Made by a program: the position numbers and the translations under genes. Shown here one piece after another: positions 22,001 through 31,000 of a DNA stretch of 64,000 nt; the stretch's first letter is position 1; each line of letters starts with the position of its first letter. The stretch spans positions 139,519,965 to 139,583,964 of the forward strand of contig OY726561.1 in assembly GCA_963383645.1 (NCBI GenBank), given 5' to 3'. Source of the stretch: Muscardinus avellanarius (lineage: Eukaryota; Chordata; Mammalia; Rodentia; Gliridae). Under the pieces are notes generated by a model. That model made no database searches, was not told the DNA's origin, and saw only the letters and a program-made list of their open reading frames with translations.

Positions 22001-24176
22001 GCCAACTCCTGCAAGTGAATTCTACAAAGGAGTAAGTCCTTCCTACTTAAAGAACAAAAAAACAAAAACAAGAAGCAAAACATTCCTTTCTTACAAGTTC
22101 ACACCTGGAGAACACACCTAAGGTGAATGTTCTCTGGGATTAAGTGGAATCTGAAAAGCTTCCTCCTCTTGTGGCAGAACAGGATCAAGACCAAATACAA
22201 TTCTGGTCTCTTTATTAAAAGCAAAACAAGCCGGGCATGGTGGCGCACACTTGTAATACCAGCATTTGGGAGGCGGAGACCAAAGGATTGTGGTTTGCAG
22301 ACAGCCTCAGCTACTTAGCTGGAGACCCAAGGATCGTGGTGCACGGACAGCCTTAACTACTTAGCGAAGCCCTTTGCAACTCAGTGAGGCCCTGTTTCAA
22401 AACATTTTTTTAAAAGACTAAAAAATAGGGCTAGCCGGGCGTGGTGGCGCACGCTTGTAATCCCCGCGCTTGGGAGGCAGAGACAGGAGGATCGCGCAGG
22501 TTCGAAGCTAGCCGTGCGCGCTGGCTTAGGAGACCCTGTTTCCAAATAAAAATGTAAAAAGAGGTCTGGGAGTGTAGCCCGGAGATAGAAGGGCTTCCAG
22601 GAACCCCAGTACCACCAAAAAAAAAAAAAAATAGGGCTAGTGAGTCGGGTGTGGTGGCACACGCCTGTAATCCCCGCACTTGGGAGGCTGAGACAGGAGG
22701 ATCACACGGGTTCGAAGCCAGCCTCAGCTACTTAGTGAGGCTTTCAGCAACTTAGTGAGACCCTGTTTCCAAATAAAAAAAAAAAAAAAAAATAGGGCTG
22801 GGGGTGTCGCTTGGAAGTACAATACCCCTGGGTTCCATCCCTGGTACCGAAAAACTAAAAAAAGCAAAACAAAACTGTAGGCACAAAATTAGTCTATGTA
22901 GTGAAAAATCACCAGTGGTATGATATGACTCCACCTGATGAGAAGCTCCAGGAGTCAAGACTGAGAGAGACAGGAAGCAGAATGGTGGTCGCCGGAGCGA
23001 GGATAAGCGAAACGGGAGTTGATGGTTAATAGGCCTGAGTGTAGCTGGGCAAGACGAAGAAAGTTCTGGAGACGGTGGTGGTGGTGATTGCGCAACAGTA
23101 TGGATGAACTCAGAAAGTGATTAAATGAGCCGGGCGTGGTGGCACACGCTCGTAATCCTAGTACTTGGGAGGCTGCGTTAGGAAGAATGCGGGTTTGGGA
23201 CAGCCTCAGCTACTTAGGCTCTCCACAACTTAGTGAGACACCGTTTCAAAATAAAGAATAAAAAAATAGGGCTGGGGGTGTGTCTCAAAGGTAAAATGCC
23301 CCTGGGTTCCATCTCCAGTACCACAAAAAAAGATCTTAAATGGTAAATTTTATATTATGTGCATTTTGCCACAATAATTCCCCCCACTTCTTTCCTTCTT
23401 TTCTTTCTTCCTTTCCTTTTCCTCCCTCCCTCCCTTCCTTCCTTATTGTGGTACTGGGGATGGAACCCAGGGACTTTCTACCTCCAGGCTACATTCCCAA
23501 ACCTATTTTATACTTTATTTGGAAACAGGGTCTCACTAAGTTGCTGAGAGCCTCACTATGTAGCCGAGGCTGGCTTCGAACCTGTGCGATCCTCCTGTCT
23601 CAGCCTCCCAAGCGCTGGGATTACAAGCGTGCGCCACCACACCCAGCTTTCCCCACTACTTTAAAAGCCAAGGGCCAAACATTTATCAAGCAAAAAGCTA
23701 GAGAACACTCCAACTGAAGATTCACACGAGGCTCTAAGGAGACGCTAAAACCCCAACAGACCCTGGCAGGCAATCCAGAAGCCTGTATGTTCAACACGGC
23801 CACCAACCCACCCTTCAAGCCAGGGACTCTTGAGCGCCCACCTGTGGGATCAGGGCAGCAGTCACAGGAGGTAAGTCCACACAGAGGAGGCCCCGGGGCA
23901 GCCCTCTCCAGCCGTGGACAACACTCCTAGCTAGCAATGAAGGCAGACGCCCCACCGGCGTCATCGCCGACACTTACTCTCACTGGCCGGGGGGGTGTCT
24001 TTGATCTGCTGGCAGCACGTTGATGAAGTGGACAGGGCCCGAGGGGCTGGCTGGGCCCCCACTTCCATCATCTTGGGGCAGTTTTGGGCATAGAACAACA
24101 AGGATTTGCCCGCCTTCTGCAGAAAGGCCTGGGGGACGCGCGACAAGAATGGGCAGCGGCGGACAACAGTCTCCAT
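11436..24176 (-). CDS. ALAS1: 5-aminolevulinate synthase 1, housekeeping (10 coding exons)
   Basis: ALAS1 is the mitochondrial-matrix, PLP-dependent enzyme that condenses glycine with succinyl-CoA to 5-aminolevulinate, the rate-limiting step of haem synthesis outside red cells. Coding exons in transcript order: 24176-23978, 20470-20243, 19627-19478, 19188-18966, 17856-17672, 16740-16561, 15809-15645, 14219-13951, 13560-13398, 11596-11436. They sum to 1923 nt, or 640 residues plus stop, the same length as human ALAS1, and phase closes at every junction. The three haem-regulatory CP motifs are present (C8-P9, C33-P34, C108-P109). The catalytic PLP lysine falls at K445, as in human. The first part is the mitochondrial presequence. 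ALAS1 is preferred over ALAS2 because of the three CP motifs, the length and the TLR9/POC1A neighbourhood. Confidence 0.97.
11597..13397 (-). repeat. ALAS1 intron 10 with SINEs
   Basis: Contains a + strand SINE (11755-11944, tail 'aatcaatcaatc'), an ID piece (12040-12110), an antisense SINE (12145-12325), an antisense ID element with near-canonical spacing (12333-12415), a + strand SINE (12438-12626), an antisense B1 half (12640-12730) and a + strand SINE (13110-13280). The remainder (notably 12731-13109) is unique with no recognised exon. Confidence 0.8.
13398..13560 (-). CDS. ALAS1: ALAS1 exon 10
   Basis: 163 bp, residues 534-588. Acceptor 'caaccttag', donor 'gtgagc'. Encodes the conserved C-terminal block with the '[20 protein letters not shown]' motif. 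Residue 536 reads serine where the human and mouse proteins, as I recall them, have aspartate. Confidence 0.95.
13561..13950 (-). other. ALAS1 intron 9
   Basis: A 390-bp unique intron. No SINE or other feature was recognised in it. Confidence 0.7.
13951..14219 (-). CDS. ALAS1: ALAS1 exon 9 (catalytic lysine)
   Basis: 269 bp, residues 444-533. Acceptor 'ctctcctcccag', donor 'gtatgg'. The codon AAG at 14217-14215 is K445, the Schiff-base lysine that binds pyridoxal phosphate, in the context G-K-A-F-G. Also encodes the '[15 protein letters not shown]' region and 'HCPSHIIPV'. Confidence 0.96.
14220..15644 (-). other. ALAS1 intron 8
   Basis: A 1.4-kb intron free of SINEs, unlike its neighbours. 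The only structured element seen is a 33-bp tandem repeat at 15167-15265. Other open frames in it are unsupported. Confidence 0.7.
15167..15265. repeat. 33-bp minisatellite, 3 copies (intron 8)
   Basis: Three head-to-tail GC-rich units start at 15167, 15200 and 15233. The first two are identical and the third differs at two positions. A degenerate partial unit precedes them (about 15143-15166). Because the period is a multiple of three, the array stays open as an 11-residue repeat in translation, but it is intronic. Confidence 0.93.
15645..15809 (-). CDS. ALAS1: ALAS1 exon 8
   Basis: 165 bp, residues 389-444. Acceptor 'ggtctcccgcag', donor 'gtacgt'. Encodes the strongly conserved block '[14 protein letters not shown]', whose Asp and His are PLP-site residues in this fold, followed by the glycine-rich '[12 protein letters not shown]' and the start of the SGTLGK motif. 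Confidence 0.96.
15810..16560 (-). repeat. ALAS1 intron 7 with SINEs and (GT)n
   Basis: Contains an antisense ID piece (15920-15976), a (GT)n array (16024-16067), an antisense SINE adjoining it (16067-16255) and an antisense ID element (16428-16491). The stretch 16256-16427 is AT-rich and unassigned. Confidence 0.78.
16561..16740 (-). CDS. ALAS1: ALAS1 exon 7
   Basis: 180 bp, residues 329-389. Acceptor 'atgctcattttag' type, donor 'gtaagt'. Encodes '[20 protein letters not shown]' and 'FETVHSMDG', core motifs of the fold-type I aminotransferase-like domain. Confidence 0.96.
16741..17671 (-). repeat. ALAS1 intron 6 with SINEs
   Basis: Antisense SINE pieces at 16912-17075, an ID remnant at about 17335-17385 and a further antisense element at 17432-17614. 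The rest is unique with no recognised feature. Confidence 0.75.
17672..17856 (-). CDS. ALAS1: ALAS1 exon 6
   Basis: 185 bp, residues 267-329. Acceptor 'actattaacag', donor 'gtgagg'. Encodes the glycine-rich '[17 protein letters not shown]' segment that contributes to the active site, followed by '[16 protein letters not shown]'. Confidence 0.96.
17857..18965 (-). repeat. ALAS1 intron 5
   Basis: Mostly unique DNA (17857-18574) with one antisense SINE (18575-18762). The exon-proximal end carries the intronic part of a 33-bp tandem repeat that begins inside exon 5. No extra exon was recognised. Confidence 0.75.
18889..18987 (-). repeat. 33-bp tandem repeat spanning the ALAS1 exon 5 donor
   Basis: Three head-to-tail copies start at 18889, 18922 and 18955 (plus coordinates). 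The copy at 18955-18987 contains the last 22 bases of exon 5 and the true donor (exon end 18966, then GTAAGT). The two other copies are intronic and repeat the same junction, but with GC in place of GT ('ttgtgcaagt'). The copies are nearly identical, so the duplication looks recent or homogenised. Read-through past the true donor meets an in-frame TAA at once. Confidence 0.93.
18966..19188 (-). CDS. ALAS1: ALAS1 exon 5
   Basis: 223 bp, residues 193-267. Acceptor 'ttcatttccag', donor 'gtaagt' at 18965. Encodes the start of the catalytic core ([17 protein letters not shown], the [11 protein letters not shown] motif). The last codon is split across the junction and reads Val267 where human has Met. 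The 3' end of the exon lies inside a 33-bp tandem repeat. Confidence 0.95.
19189..19477 (-). other. ALAS1 intron 4
   Basis: A 289-bp unique intron with no repeats. It contains no recognised regulatory or RNA feature. Confidence 0.7.
19478..19627 (-). CDS. ALAS1: ALAS1 exon 4
   Basis: 150 bp, residues 143-193. Acceptor 'cctcttgttgcag', donor 'gtaagt'. Encodes a variable linker followed by the conserved '[20 protein letters not shown]' segment between the presequence and the catalytic core. Confidence 0.95.
19628..20242 (-). other. ALAS1 intron 3
   Basis: A 615-bp intron, unique sequence. Nothing beyond its splice sites was recognised. Confidence 0.65.
20243..20470 (-). CDS. ALAS1: ALAS1 exon 3 (third haem-regulatory motif)
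   Basis: 228 bp, residues 67-143. Acceptor 'catttcttcccag', donor 'gtacgg'. The first half (about 67-103) is low-complexity, rich in Pro, Ala and Gln, and diverged from human. It is followed by the conserved '[11 protein letters not shown]', where C108-P109 is the third haem-regulatory CP motif. Confidence 0.94.
20471..23977 (-). repeat. ALAS1 intron 2, SINE-rich
   Basis: The longest ALAS1 intron. A class A SINE (20921-21042 and 21257-21315) is split by a class B insert (21043-21256). An older + strand SINE lies at 21367-21540. A class A element (22229-22433) ends at a class C insertion (22434-22625), followed by a further + strand element (22642-22850). Others are a + strand SINE (23130-23335) and an antisense class B SINE (23440-23650). 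Unique DNA lies at 21541-22228, 22851-23129 and 23651-23977. Confidence 0.82.
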
Positions 24177-24197
24177 GTCTGGGACGAGTGCTGGCTC
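23978..24197 (-). CDS. ALAS1: ALAS1 exon 2 (start codon)
   Basis: 220 bp with the ATG at 24176-24174 on the complement; 21 bases of 5' UTR precede it. Acceptor 'agtctttccacag', donor 'gtaagt'. Encodes residues 1-67, the mitochondrial presequence, with the CP motifs 'RRCPFL' (C8-P9) and 'QNCPKM' (C33-P34) through which haem blocks import. Confidence 0.96.
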
Positions 24198-24821
24198 CTG
24201 TGGAAAGACTGCCCATGGGCGACACTTGTTACCAACCAGGCAAATGCCACAGCCAGGTTCTGGGTTCAGGTGTCTGTGTAGACCCAGGGTACCCTGGGAT
24301 GCTAACACATTTCACTCAGATATATCGAGGGACACCACTGTTGTAGGACTCAAAAAAAAGGAGTGGTGACCGTACTCTACCCAGCTCTCCAACTTCTTCA
24401 TTCTCCAGTTCTACAGAAAAGTGCCTGCAGCAGGCATGGTAACAGAAATTGCCTGTAATCCCAGTAATTGGGAGGCAGGTTCAAGGCCAGCCTTGGTGAC
24501 TCAGTAAAACCTCCTCAAAATAAAAAGCAAAAGGGCTGGGGGTGCTCAGAGTTAGAATGTCCCTGGGGCCAGTCCTCAGTATCCCCTCCCCCTCATAAAA
24601 AGCACCTGCAAGCCAGGCGTGGTGGCGCACGCTTGTAATCCCTGCATTCGGGAGGCTGAGACTGGAGGATCGCGGTTCCCGGACAGCCTCAGCTGCTTAG
24701 TGAGGCCCTTTAGTGAGGCCCTCTGCAACTCAGTGAGACCCTGTTTCCAAATAAAGAATAAAAAATTGGGCAGGAGGTGTATCTCGGAGGTCAAATGTCT
24801 CTGGGTTCCATCCCCAGGCCC

Positions 24822-24860
<39 letters not shown>

Positions 24861-25503
24861 CACCTGCATAGCAATTCTAGAAAGTACAGTATATGCTAAC
24901 AATAACTGCGGGGGCGGGAAGATGAGGACAAGTCAGGAACAGGTTTGGGAGGCCAGAAGTTCCTTGAGGGAGATGCAGATAAGACCTCAGCCCACACCCC
25001 GTGAAGGAGCCGGACTTGAGAAGCTGCCGTCATCCATCCAGGCAGGGAGGACTCAGGCCCTCCTGCTCCTCACCCCCCCAGCCCGGGAAGGCGACGGGCC
25101 AAGCCCCGGGTCCCCGAGGTCATGTTCTCAGAGCTGGCAGAACTGAGAAAGAAGGGGGCACCAGAAGGGCAGGGGTGTGGGGAGGCGCCCTGGCGCCGCC
25201 CCGACAGGGACCGGGCTCTAAAATCGCGGGGCCGGCTCTGGGGGAAGGAGGTGGCTTGGGGGATGGGGTCACAGGTGGACCCGGGGGCCAGGGCTCGAGG
25301 ATAACTGGGGTGGGGGGCGGAGAAGGGGATCCCGGGGTGGAATGTCGAGGAGAGGCCGTCGGGGACGCGCGGCGGCCGGGGGCCTGGAGGATGGACGCTG
25401 ACCCCGGGCGCGGGGGCCGGGCCGGCGGGGGAGGGGTCTCAGGGTCGCCGGCTGGACGCGCAGTGTCCCCGCGGCCGGCGCCGCCCCGAGCGCGGGCCCT
25501 CAC
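24198..25503 (-). other. ALAS1 intron 1
   Basis: Contains a + strand SINE of older type (24428-24585) and a class A SINE with a roughly 37-base A-tail (24612-24860). The distal half (24861-25503) is unique and grades into the CpG-rich promoter region. Confidence 0.75.
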
Positions 25504-25590
25504 CTGCGCGGGACAGTCGGCAGCGGCGGCAGCAGGCGCGCAACCCGGCGAGGTCCACTCGTACCGTCGCCCTTGTCCGCGAGCAGCCTC
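25504..25590 (-). other. ALAS1: ALAS1 exon 1 (non-coding)
   Basis: The donor 'cgcgcag|gtgagg' at 25504/25503 ends a GC-rich leader resembling the human ALAS1 first exon ('gcggcctgaggctgctc', 'ggacaaggg'). The start near 25590 is inferred from the TATA-like box about 25 bp upstream and is approximate. Confidence 0.75.
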
Positions 25591-25610
25591 AGGCCGCGAC
25601 CGCTGTCGCC

Positions 25611-25680
25611 CTAATATACCGCGGTAGGGGCCGCTGCGCATGCGCCGTGGGCGCGGCGCCTCTGCGCACGCGCGCGGCGT
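25611..25680 (-). promoter_or_regulatory. ALAS1: ALAS1 core promoter: TATA-like box and two NRF-1 sites
   Basis: On the - strand TATATTAG (25618-25611) matches the TATA-like element of human ALAS1. Upstream lie a near-palindromic NRF-1 site 'tgcgcatgcgcc' (25635-25646) and a second NRF-1-like word 'tgcgcacgcgcg' (25663-25674). Tandem NRF-1 sites are established regulators of mammalian ALAS1, tying haem supply to mitochondrial biogenesis. The whole lies in a CpG island (about 25080-25760). Confidence 0.8.
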
Positions 25681-25759
25681 GACCGCGGAGCCCGGGTGGG
25701 CGGAGCTAGAGGCGGGGCCACGCGGGCTTCTGAACCCGGCGATTCCACTGCGGGGTGTC

Positions 25760-26690
25760 GGGGACGTGGGGGAAGGGGTTCCAGGCCAGGGTCTCAAGCT
25801 GGATCCGCGTCCACTGGCGCTTGCTCCTGGATCGCCCCAGGATGGTGTGGTCCACGCGTCTTCTGGTCAGAGAGGCTGAGATGATGCAGTGTGGGGATGA
25901 GGGACTTCGCTGGGTTGAGCTCGCCGCTCCCTAGCTCTGAGCGCGGGGTGTGTTTGTGTATGTGTTGGCACATAGTTAAGATTTTTGTTGTTGTTGTTTT
26001 CAGTACTGGGGATGGAACTCAGGGGCATTCTACCTCCGAGCTACATCCTCAGCCCTACTTTTTATACTTTATTTTGAAACAGGGTCTCACTGAGTTGCAA
26101 AGGGCCTCACTAAGTAGCCGAGGCTGTCTGCCAACCGTGATCCTCCTGTCTCAGCCTCCTAAACGTTAGGATTACAAGCGTGCCACCACGCCCGGCTTCA
26201 TAGTTAAGGTTTAACAAATACTAGCTACTATTTTTATTTTACATCCAGCATCGCCCAAAGCCCTTGCCAGCCACCTGGGTACCAGTTGGGTGTCTTAGCA
26301 CTCCATATCTGAGTTCAGCGCTGGGTGGCGCTTCCTTTGAGGCTCCCCAGAACCGCACCTGAAGGGTAGGACTTGGCAAGCCCCTTCCTAGCTCTGCACC
26401 CAGCCTGGCCCAGGCAGGACTGGGCTGGGCCTCTGCCAGGCTCAGAGCCACCCTCCTCCACATGGGGAAACCATTCAGGCTGCTCCTCCCCAGCGGGGCT
26501 TTAATAAGAGGGACAAAGTCCAGAGGGGAGACCAGGTGTGTCCAGGTACTTTCTGCTCGCCTCCCGCGGAGCCCCACTCAGCTGCGAGGTCGGCAAGCTG
26601 ACTCTCCAGCTGGGAGGAGCATCTGGGTTCAGAGTGTCCCTGGGACCAGTCTAGGAGGAGGAGTGGGGATATGATGAAGGTAGTGCTAGC
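25760..26690. other. ALAS1-POC1A intergenic start
   Basis: Unique DNA at 25760-25995, an antisense class A SINE (about 26000-26205), then unique DNA (26206-26689) without a recognised gene. Open frames here have no family features. Confidence 0.6.
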
Positions 26691-27695
26691 CAGGTGCAGC
26701 TGGGCAGCTCTGTAAACCCAGCACTTGGGAGGCTGAGACAGGAGGAGCGTAGGTTCAAGGACAGCCTCGGCAACTTAGCAAGACCCTGTTTCCAAATAAA
26801 TAAAAAGAGCTTGGAGGTGTAGCTTGGAGGTAAAATGCCGCTGAGTCTAATACCCAGTACCAAAAGAAACAAGTAAATGGAGAGTGTTTACTGCCGGTGT
26901 TTTCTTTTTCTTCTCTGGTCCTTCACTTTCCTCATCTGGGCAGAAGGCTCAGGAGCCTTGCCCTGCCTGCTCACCAGGTTTGGCGGATCCAGGGCAAAGC
27001 AGAGGCAGGAAGAACTGGACGCTGCACGGGACATGCGTTCCGAGGTCAGCTGTGGGTCTTACTTGGCTGTGTCCTTGGGCAGACCACAACCTCTCCGAGG
27101 AGGCCAGGAGGCCTTTGTAAAGGGCTGGGAGGCCAGCCGTGCCATTGGCGGTTGGCAGGGCCAGGTGAAGTCATGGGCTACACAGGCTTGTTGCTTAAAC
27201 CACGGTCTCCAGCCCTCTGGGAGTTTCCTGTTTAACAAAGGCTGGGAAACAGGCAGACTCACCAGGAAAGTACAGTAGAATATTGTAAACAGTTCCAGAT
27301 GGAGGAGGAGGCAGTTAGCTCCAACAGGAAGTTGGGGGATTCCAGCCACCAGGAGGTTGTCCAGAAAAGTGGGCGCTGTCTTGAAGGGTGGGTCTGCGAG
27401 GCATTGGGAGGCTGCGGGGGTAAAGCCCAGACTGGGAGAGGCCCAGGCCTGTGGGTGGGGTGGAGGGCGAGTCAGCTTGAATAGCTAGGCTACCCGGTAC
27501 ATCCAAGAAGTGGGGCAAAGCCCGCCAAGCCAAGGCCGCCCTAACAGAGCCCCAGGGCCTCCCTCATTCAGCATCAGGACCCCAGCAACCACCACCGGGG
27601 ACCGCTCCAAGTACAGATGCTTGGGCTGTGCTCCTGACATTCCGGCCCAGGGAACTGCATTTTCTTTTCTTTTTCTTTTTCTTTCTTTTTTTTTT
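26690..27695. other. Intergenic, one SINE and 0.8 kb unique DNA
   Basis: A + strand SINE (26690-26870) precedes about 790 bp of unique DNA. A 133-codon open frame at 26877-27278 lacks any recognised domain and I do not call it a gene. Confidence 0.55.
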
Positions 27696-28070
27696 TTTTT
27701 TTTTTTTTGTGGCACTGGGGATGGAACCCAGAGGCATTTTACCTCTGAGCTAACCCCCCAGCCCGATTTTATTTTTTATTTGGAAACAGGGTGTCACTAA
27801 GTTGCAGAGGGCCTCTCTAAGTTGTCAAGGCTGGCTTTGAACCTGTGTGATCCTCCTGTCTCAGCCTCCCAAGTACTGGGATGACAAGCTCATGTGTCAC
27901 CACGCCCAGCAAGGGAATCTGTTTGTTTGTTTGTTTATTACTATACTGGGAATACCCAGGGGGCATTCTCCCTCGGAGCTACACCCCCAGCCTATTTTTA
28001 TTCTTTATTTTGAAACAGGGTCTCACTGAGTTGCAAAGGGCCTCACTGAGTAGTAGAATTAGCCCCTGGC
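27660..28070 (-). repeat. Two antisense SINEs
   Basis: A pyrimidine-rich poly-T tract (27660-27708) leads into an antisense class B element (27709-27912). A second antisense element (27930-28070) starts after a (GTTT)n run and is truncated within its B1 half. Confidence 0.83.
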
Positions 28071-28634
28071 CTAAACCCGGGTTTTTGTGTCTGCAGCGGG
28101 AGTTACCTCCCCTGCTTGGGGTGAGTCTGGGTAGGCCCTTTGATGAACCTCCTCCTCCCCTTCTGTTCTCCTCCTTCTTCCTCTCTCCCTGGGGGGTCTT
28201 TTCTTTTCCTCCCCCCCCCCCTTGCCTTCTTCTCCTCCCCCTTTGGCTCTCTCTGCATTCCCTCCTCCTCCAGCCGCAGTACAAGCTCATCTTATCGCCT
28301 GCCCTGACCCTGGCCAGTGGACCCAAACCTGGAGTTCAGGCCAGGTCAGCCCTGGCTCCGGCACGATGCTGAGGCCTTCCTGCCCCCTTGACCAGCCTGC
28401 GTCAGCATCGCTGCCAAGGGCTGCTGCTCACGACATCCAGCGTCAAGGCAGAAGGAAAATGTCAGCTCTTGCTCAGAACCTCCCTTCTACTCTATTTTTA
28501 GCAGTGCCCCAAAGGAGTCTCCAGTAGCCTAGGCAAACTTACTGCTTTTGTCTGGGCCTCCGTTTCCACATCTGTCAGCCGGAAAAGAAATTATCATGGG
28601 ACAGCTTTGAAGACAGTCAAAACTCCCATCCATG
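28071..28634. other. Unique pyrimidine-rich intergenic DNA
   Basis: Contains a C/T-rich stretch (about 28140-28275) with an 11-base C run near 28210. No gene or regulatory motif was recognised. Confidence 0.55.
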
Positions 28635-29047
28635 CCAGGCGCGGTGGCGCAGGCTTGTAATTCCAGTGCTTGGGAGGCTGAGACAAGGAGGAGCCCGCAG
28701 GCTTGAAGCCGGCCTCAGCTACTTAGTGAGGCTCTCAGCAACTTAGTGAGACCCTGTTTCCAAATAAAATAGAAAATAGGTCTGGGAGTGTAGCCCCGAG
28801 GTGGTGGAAAGTCCCTGCGTTTCAACACTAGTACCAAAAAAAAAAAAAAAGGAAGGAAAAACACCTGGCGTGGTGGCGCACGCTTGTAATCTCCGCGCTT
28901 GGGAGGTGGAGACAGGAGGATCGTGCAGGTTCTAAGCCAGCCATGCTGGCTTAAGAGACCCTGTTTCCAAATAAAAATATAAAATAGGTCTGGGAGTGTA
29001 GCCCCGAGGTGGAAAGTCCCTGCGTTTCAACCCTAGTACCAAAAAAA
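28635..29047 (+). repeat. Class B and class C SINEs in tandem
   Basis: A class B element (28635-28855, long A-tail) is followed immediately by a class C element (28863-29047), each with the 'aggtctgggagtgtagcccc' ID head. Confidence 0.87.
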
Positions 29048-29069
29048 AGAAAAACAAAAACTTCTGACC

Positions 29070-29150
29070 CGGGCTGGGGGTGTGGCTCAGTGGTACAGCA
29101 TTTGCCTGGCATGTGGGAGGCCCCGGGTTCAATCCCCAGCACCACAACAA
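29070..29150 (+). repeat. Stand-alone ID element
   Basis: An ID SINE without a B1 half. It has intact A-box-like ('tggctcagtggt') and B-box-like ('gggttcaatcc') promoter words of tRNA-Ala type. It is the least degraded stand-alone ID in the window. Confidence 0.8.
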
Positions 29151-29660
29151 ATACCCTGTAGCCTGTGCTGCTGATACAGCGCAGCTTGGGGTGGGTGCCC
29201 TTCTGTACAGCGGTAGGCGAGCCAGCCTTGCAGAATGGCCAGAGAGGGTCTGGGAAGAGCTCGGCTCTGCGCTGGAGGGCTGGAGACACGAGCTCCAGGG
29301 ATGACAGCCACAGGGCCCAGGAGCCATCACCTGAGCTGGGGTTATGGGCTCGCCATCTTGTGAGCTGGGCCTTAGGCTCGGGAAGGACCTGTCTTTGAAC
29401 CCCTGTGGGCTCTGGCCAGCCCGGGTCTGCGTTCCTGAGGCCAGCGCGGGGGCAGGGTGGGCTCTGGTTGTTTAGGGAAGACCAGTGCCAGGCTAAGGGC
29501 TACAGTCTAGAATGAGGTTCATAGCAAACATCAGCCCCAGCCCAGAGAGCCCCCGAGGACAGAGAGCCCCGAGGACCCCGAGCCCCGATCCCTGCCCAGC
29601 GCCCACAAACCCTGGTCCACATCGTGCTTGGTCGTTTTAGCTACTCTTTGTTTAAACGCG
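29151..29660. other. Unique intergenic DNA
   Basis: About 500 bp with no repeat or gene recognised, apart from short direct repeats of 'agagagccccgaggac' type near 29545-29580. Confidence 0.55.
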
Positions 29661-31000
29661 TTTGGGGAAGGGGTACGGGAATTGAACCCAGGGACATTCT
29701 ACCTCCGAACTATATTCTCAGCCCTTTTTATTATTTTATTTTGAAACAGGGTCTTGCATACGGCTGGGTGTGGTAGCGCATGCCTGTAATCCCAGTACTT
29801 GGGAGGCTGAGACACGCCTGGCTCCAGTCTGTTTAAATGGTGCTGGGGATGGAACTTGGGGGCCTGGCGCACACAAAGCATGTACTCTGCCCCTGAGCCC
29901 TGCCCCCGCCTCAATGTGCCTCTCTTACGCTCCTCCTCCCCCTCCTCCTCCCCCCCCTCCTCCTCCTCCCCCTCCTCTTCCTCCTCCTCCTCCTCCTCCT
30001 TCTTCTTTCAGTACTGGGGGTGGAACCCAGGGACATTCTACCTCCTAGCGATACCCCTCAGCCCAATTTTTTGTGTGTGTGGTATTGGGGATGGAACCCA
30101 AGGACATTCTAACTTCAAGCTATAACCCCAGCCCTATTTTTTATTCTTTATTTTGAAACAGGGTCTCACTAAGTAGCTGAGGCTGTCCAGGAACAGCAAT
30201 CCTCCTGTCTCCACTTCCTGAATGCTGGGATTACAAGCTTGCACCCGACGCCTGGACCCAGCCCGATTTTTTTTTTTTTTCAGTACTGAGGATGGAACCC
30301 AGGGGCATTCTACACCTAGTCTTATTTTTTAGTCTTTTTAGTTTTTGAAACAGGGTCTCACTGAGTTGTGAAGGGGCTTGCTAAGTAGCTGAGGCTGTCT
30401 TTGAACCGCGATCCTCCAGAATCCACCTCCCTAATGCTGGGATTACAAGCGTGCGCCACCACACCCGGATCCCTATTTTTCATTCTTTATTTTGAAATAA
30501 GGTCTCACTGAGTTGCAGAGGGTCTCACTAAGTAGCTGGAGATGGCTGCAAACCCGCAATCCTTCTGTCTCAGCTTCCCAAATTTTGGGATTACCAGCAT
30601 GCACCATGCCCAGCTACTTTTTCTTTTTCTTTTTTCTTTTTTTTTTTTTTTTTTTGGTGGTACTGAGGGTGGAACCCAGGGGCTTTTCTATCTCCAGGCT
30701 ATACTCCCAAACCTATTTTATATTTTATTTGGAAACAGGGTCTCACTAAGTTGCTGAGAGCCTCACTAAGTAGCTGAGGCTGGCTTCGAACCTGTGCGAT
30801 CCTCCTGTCTCAGCCTCCCAAGCACTGGGATTACAAACATGCACCACCACGCCCGGCTACTTTTTCTATCTTGAAACAGGGTCTTGCATTAAGTTGCTGA
30901 GGGCCTCACTAAGATGCTGAGGCTGGCCTCTAACCTGGGATCCTTCCGTCTCAGCCTCCCAGGTACTGGGATTACAGACTGTGCCACCCTGCCCAGCTCC
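29661..31000 (-). repeat. Dense antisense SINE block
   Basis: An antisense ID tail (29661-29762), a small + strand B1 head (29763-29815) and an antisense ID (29840-29905) precede a (CCT)n tract (29930-30008). Antisense elements then follow nearly back to back at 30009-30070, 30075-30260, 30275-30470, 30471-30618, 30640-30860 and 30861-31000. Classes A and B are both represented. Confidence 0.82.
29930..30008. repeat. (CCT)n polypyrimidine tract
   Basis: About 79 bases of almost pure C/T on the + strand with 'cct' periodicity and a run of seven or more C. Mirror-repeat polypyrimidine DNA of this kind can form triplex structures. Confidence 0.9.

Noticed and set aside
25001..25797. Overlapping open frames on both strands at the ALAS1 promoter
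   Set aside because: CpG-island composition artefacts, with no domains and no splice support.
26877..27278. 133-codon open frame as a new gene
   Set aside because: No recognisable domain, no supporting splice or promoter features, and codon content like the surrounding unique DNA.
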